Of a DNA stretch of 64,000 nt, positions 61,529 through 64,000 are shown one piece after another. The stretch is from Weissella kandleri (GTDB lineage Bacteria; Bacillota; Bacilli; Lactobacillales; Lactobacillaceae): positions 96,610-160,609 of the forward strand of contig NZ_JQBP01000003.1 of assembly GCF_001438705.1 (NCBI RefSeq), in the 5' to 3' direction. A program made the position numbers and the translations under genes. Under the pieces are notes generated by a model that was given only the letters and a program-made list of their open reading frames with translations, was not told where the DNA came from and did no database searches. The stretch's first letter is position 1, and the number at the start of each line of letters is the position of its first letter.

Positions 61529-61555
61529 GCATAACATTCTCATTTTTTCTACCAA
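61528..61555 (-). promoter_or_regulatory. Possible promoter of arlRS
   Basis: On the minus strand TTGGTA and TATGCT are separated by 16 bases, about 60 bases upstream of arlR. Both boxes are imperfect. Confidence 0.4.
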
Positions 61556-61562
61556 TTTCAGC

Positions 61563-61602
61563 AAAAAAAAGCTGACCAAAATAAAGTTTCGTCAGCTTTT
61601 TT
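61563..61602 (-). terminator. Intrinsic terminator after dnaI
   Basis: AAAAAAGCTGAC pairs with GTCAGCTTTTTT around a 14-base loop, and the T-run extends to eight on the minus strand. The A-rich 5' side means it could also act on the plus strand. Confidence 0.85.
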
Positions 61603-61651
61603 ACGACTTTAATGAGAAAAATGGGTAAACGTAGATTTTCTCATTTATTTT

Positions 61652-62638
61652 TCATTTTTGATTTAATCTCCGGTTAGGACCATTAACTGGCATTTCATGT
61701 GCTAAATATTTAATCCGTTGCATCAGGCGGCCGGCCTTAACTGGTTCAGCCCCCTTACTAGAATTAGTAAAATGCTCATCTTCCAATTGTGCCATTGAGA
61801 AATTAGAAGTGAAAAACGTGGTCAGCCCATTTTGCATGCGATAATCCAAAACTACACTTAAAACATCATCACGCACCCAACCACTGCCATCAATTTCTGC
61901 GCCAATGTCATCAATCACAAAAACTGCGACCGTACGCATTTTTTCACGTAATGGCTTCATATTCATTGTTGAATCACCAATGGATTCTTTCATATTGGCT
62001 GCCAACGTTGGATAATGTACTAACAACACCTCAACCCCTTCAGCTGCTAATTGATTCGCCATGGCACCTAAGAGGTAAGTTTTCCCGACTCCGTAAGGCC
62101 CTTGCAAATATAACCCCGGATGGAAAGCTTGCGGATCTTGAGTATACGCGTCAATGAATTGGGTGACAGCCAAAACTGCCCCCAACATACCAGCATCAGC
62201 GTCCTGAAAATCACCCATCCGCGCCTTTTTCAACTCTTTAGGCATTCCCAAAACTTGAATCCGACTCGCCGCCTTTAATTTATCCTCACGTTGTTTAGTT
62301 TGTGCGGTTTCATGATATTGAATTACCACCTGTTGATCAACAAACAATAATTCAGGATCATAGCCCGGATGTACATCCGAAAGGCCCTGTTGCGCTTTTT
62401 GTTTTTGCAGATAATATTCATAAATCGTCGCTAAATCACGGTCAAAAATTTGGGTTGTCAATTCCGGCTGATATTTAGCAATGAAGGCTTGAATTTCAGT
62501 ATCGCCCAACAAAATATCCCGGATTTTTTGAAATTCTGCACGCATCTGTGCACGTTGCCCAAAAACATTTTTTAAAGAGGCCCCCACATCTTTGGCCCCA
62601 TTTTGTTGCTTTAACTTTAGTTTGTCCATTTCTGGCAT
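61652..62638 (-). CDS. dnaI: Primosomal protein DnaI (helicase loader)
   Basis: DnaI loads the replicative helicase DnaC onto DNA. The 328 residues have an N-terminal domain (helicase-binding, residues about 1-140) with PELLFVDQQVVIQYHETAQ, and a C-terminal AAA+ domain: Walker A LQGPYGVGKTYLLGAMANQL near 170, Walker B VFVIDDIGAEIDGSGWVRDDV near 235, FTSNFSMAQLE near 275 and a C-terminal Arg region. I chose the ATG at 62638 because GAGGG lies seven bases before; the ATG six codons upstream has none. dnaB, its usual upstream neighbour, is not present in the window. Confidence 0.92.
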   Translation of the reverse strand: MPEMDKLKLKQQNGAKDVGASLKNVFGQRAQMRAEFQKIRDILLGDTEIQAFIAKYQPELTTQIFDRDLATIYEYYLQKQKAQQGLSDVHPGYDPELLFVDQQVVIQYHETAQTKQREDKLKAASRIQVLGMPKELKKARMGDFQDADAGMLGAVLAVTQFIDAYTQDPQAFHPGLYLQGPYGVGKTYLLGAMANQLAAEGVEVLLVHYPTLAANMKESIGDSTMNMKPLREKMRTVAVFVIDDIGAEIDGSGWVRDDVLSVVLDYRMQNGLTTFFTSNFSMAQLEDEHFTNSSKGAEPVKAGRLMQRIKYLAHEMPVNGPNRRLNQK

Positions 62639-62685
62639 ATGCTTTCCCTCAATCATCTATTTTTTACACCCAACCAATTTCTACC

Positions 62686-63186
62686 TTAATGGGTCTGTCG
62701 TAACTGGGCAAAGGCAAAGTCTTTCTGGCGTAAATGATGATAACTATTATCCCCAGCGAACGGCGCTAAGAAACGTTTGCGTTCTGGCTGAGCTAATATT
62801 AAGTCCCTATTTTGACGCCAGGTGCTTAATAGAGCATATTCGAAACTATGCGGCACCTGTAATAACGCTTCATTTAACACCCCATCCTGCTGTTGCACCC
62901 ACTGCTGCCAGCGTAAAATAAATGGATCCCGTTCATCATCATTTAACGTTACATATTCCCAATGCATTAACCCACGCAATTCAAATTCTGGTTTTTGTGT
63001 TTTCAAAATTTCATAACGCGTTCCACTCTGAAAAGGAGAATCGGTATTATTGGTCTTTTCAATTAACTGAAAATGTTTACTATCAGCCACATCGACAGCC
63101 AAAAACAAAGGCCGTGGTGCCTGTTTGGCTTGAATCATTTTTAATACTGCTTCGGTTCCATAGGTTGTATAAATATACTCACTCAT
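62686..63186 (-). CDS. Unrecognised 166-residue protein upstream of dnaI
   Basis: I do not recognise this protein. It has 166 residues, no signal peptide or membrane helix, and mixed alpha/beta character. Notable parts are ATYG-like YIYTTYGTEAVLKMIQAKQAPRP, then LFLAVDVADSKHF, an EFELRGLMHWEYV strand, RWQQWVQQQDG (aromatic helix), and QNRDLILAQPERKRFLAPFAGDNSYHHLRQKDF near the end. It is rich in Gln, Arg and aromatic residues. It lies 47 bases upstream of dnaI, in the place where Bacillus has dnaB; no resemblance to DnaB is visible. A good ribosome binding site (AAGGAGG) supports a real gene. Confidence 0.6.
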   Translation of the reverse strand: MSEYIYTTYGTEAVLKMIQAKQAPRPLFLAVDVADSKHFQLIEKTNNTDSPFQSGTRYEILKTQKPEFELRGLMHWEYVTLNDDERDPFILRWQQWVQQQDGVLNEALLQVPHSFEYALLSTWRQNRDLILAQPERKRFLAPFAGDNSYHHLRQKDFAFAQLRQTH

Positions 63187-63245
63187 TAAAAATGAATCCT
63201 CCTTTATAACTCAAGCTATTACTATTTTTCATCTTTTATTATACG

Positions 63246-64000
63246 CTATTTTGTCTGACTTAAGATGACAAGCATCGCAATCGAATTATTTAAACAATGT
63301 AATAGCATTGAATACTGCAGTTGCCGCGTTCGGTGGTAAACATAAGCAAATACCAAACCAGTTAACGTGTACTGCAGAAGAGCGGTCCACTGAAAAGTTT
63401 GTAAGAACACATGAAAACAACCAAATAAGAGCGCCGATAGCCACAAGTTTAAATGCCAACGGGTCTGTTGACCGAAGTAATTCATCACAACGCCGCGGAA
63501 AATGGCTTCTTCCAAAAGCGGGGCTAAAATAACAGCCATGAAAATTGTCATACTTTGCAACATAAGACCAGAGTGGGCCATTTGTTCTAATTGCTGTTGA
63601 TTGGCTGCTGTAGTCTGATGATGTTGCACCAAGCGTTCCAAGATTACAACGAGCATCCCGCCCAGCAGATTTAACCCATATCCTTTTAAAATCCACCAGC
63701 TTCGGGTCGCCTCCAAATGATACCAGCCCGTATCAGGGGCTTGGAGTTTAATGCCACGCCACATCACCCGCATTGTTCCATATAAAAGACCACTCATGAC
63801 TAATAACATCAACACAATCGTCAACCAGCTATCAGGGCGGATATGGCTAAAATACATCACAAACGGTGTACTTGATCCAACTTTGAATGCCATCCATCCC
63901 GCAAATTTATGCAACAAATATGGTACACCCTGCGCCGTGAGAATCCCAACATTTTGAATAATGGCATCCATTAATATACCAAAACACAAATAACCAATTC
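63246..64000 (-). CDS. CPBP-family intramembrane protease (5' end outside window)
   Basis: This polytopic membrane protein carries the CPBP/Abi marks: LLEEAIFRGVVMNYFG (EExxxR), LLFGCFHVFLQTFQW (FxxxH) and LLHCLNNSIAML (HxxxN-like). At least six hydrophobic stretches are visible. The frame is open without a stop up to the window edge; the first possible starts inside (TTG 63989, ATG 63971) cannot be trusted, so the true start is probably beyond 64000. Members process peptides or prenylated proteins, or give self-immunity to bacteriocins; no bacteriocin genes are near. Confidence 0.85.
   Translation of the reverse strand, partial: IGYLCFGILMDAIIQNVGILTAQGVPYLLHKFAGWMAFKVGSSTPFVMYFSHIRPDSWLTIVLMLLVMSGLLYGTMRVMWRGIKLQAPDTGWYHLEATRSWWILKGYGLNLLGGMLVVILERLVQHHQTTAANQQQLEQMAHSGLMLQSMTIFMAVILAPLLEEAIFRGVVMNYFGQQTRWHLNLWLSALLFGCFHVFLQTFQWTALLQYTLTGLVFAYVYHRTRQLQYSMLLHCLNNSIAMLVILSQTK

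Noticed and set aside
1-64000. CRISPR arrays, insertion sequences, prophage or defence islands
   Set aside because: No regular repeat-spacer pattern, transposase, integrase or phage genes were seen, and gene order and strand are uniform.

Overview
The window comes from a low-GC Gram-positive bacterium, most likely a lactic acid bacterium of the Lactobacillaceae, possibly the Weissella/Leuconostoc branch. That placement is inference. It rests on an L-lysine-type MurE, a flavin NADH oxidase with cre-like sites, acetate kinase, PASTA kinase PknB, a comG operon, and strong AGGAGG ribosome binding sites. Every convincing gene is on the minus strand, so transcription runs from high to low coordinates. 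I saw no rRNA, tRNA, CRISPR array, prophage or insertion sequence.

Layout, low to high coordinates. 1-4.6 kb: the housekeeping block ftsY (5' part only), rnc, acpP, plsX, recG. 4.7-14.8 kb: a purine permease with a long attenuator-like leader, argS, a DUF2187 protein, murE with a divergent FolC-like ligase, htpX, lemA and a phosphoglucomutase. 15-27.7 kb: fakA, yloU, rpmB, thiN, rpe, rsgA, pknB, a PP2C phosphatase, rsmB, fmt and priA. Together with the first block this follows the Bacillus subtilis priA-to-ftsY order, but with about 10 kb between fakA and recG and no smc between rnc and ftsY. 27.9-33.8 kb: ackA, a YtxK-like methyltransferase and the seven-gene comG competence pilus operon. 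34-41.2 kb: an unusual flavin disulfide oxidoreductase, a 550-bp gene-poor gap, yebC, a LysM/CAP surface protein, glpK, a tautomerase and a YitT-family membrane protein. 41.2-50.5 kb: cshB, nrnA, dinB, yajC, tgt, queA, ruvB, ruvA and an NhaC transporter behind a T-box leader. 50.9-64 kb: dprA, rnhB, rbgA, small conserved genes, a GDSL esterase, two degV genes, a MarR regulator, NADH oxidase, an ArlRS-like two-component system, dnaI, an unrecognised gene and a CPBP protease cut by the window end.

Several genes work together. FakA, DegV/FakB-type proteins, PlsX and AcpP form a fatty-acid activation and phospholipid entry route. PknB and its phosphatase form a cell-wall signalling pair. ComGA-GG, DprA and (indirectly) the methyltransferase point to natural transformation. 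RuvAB, QueA, Tgt and YajC form the standard Firmicute cluster.

The observations most worth follow-up are: a Tgt whose three zinc-binding cysteines are all replaced; a FolC/Mur-ligase homologue upstream of murE with three signature catalytic residues changed; a Gor/Lpd-family flavoprotein with the redox CxxxxC but no C-terminal HPTxSE; a T-box leader on an NhaC-family transporter with a possible tyrosine specifier; and tandem terminators between promoter and start of the purine permease.
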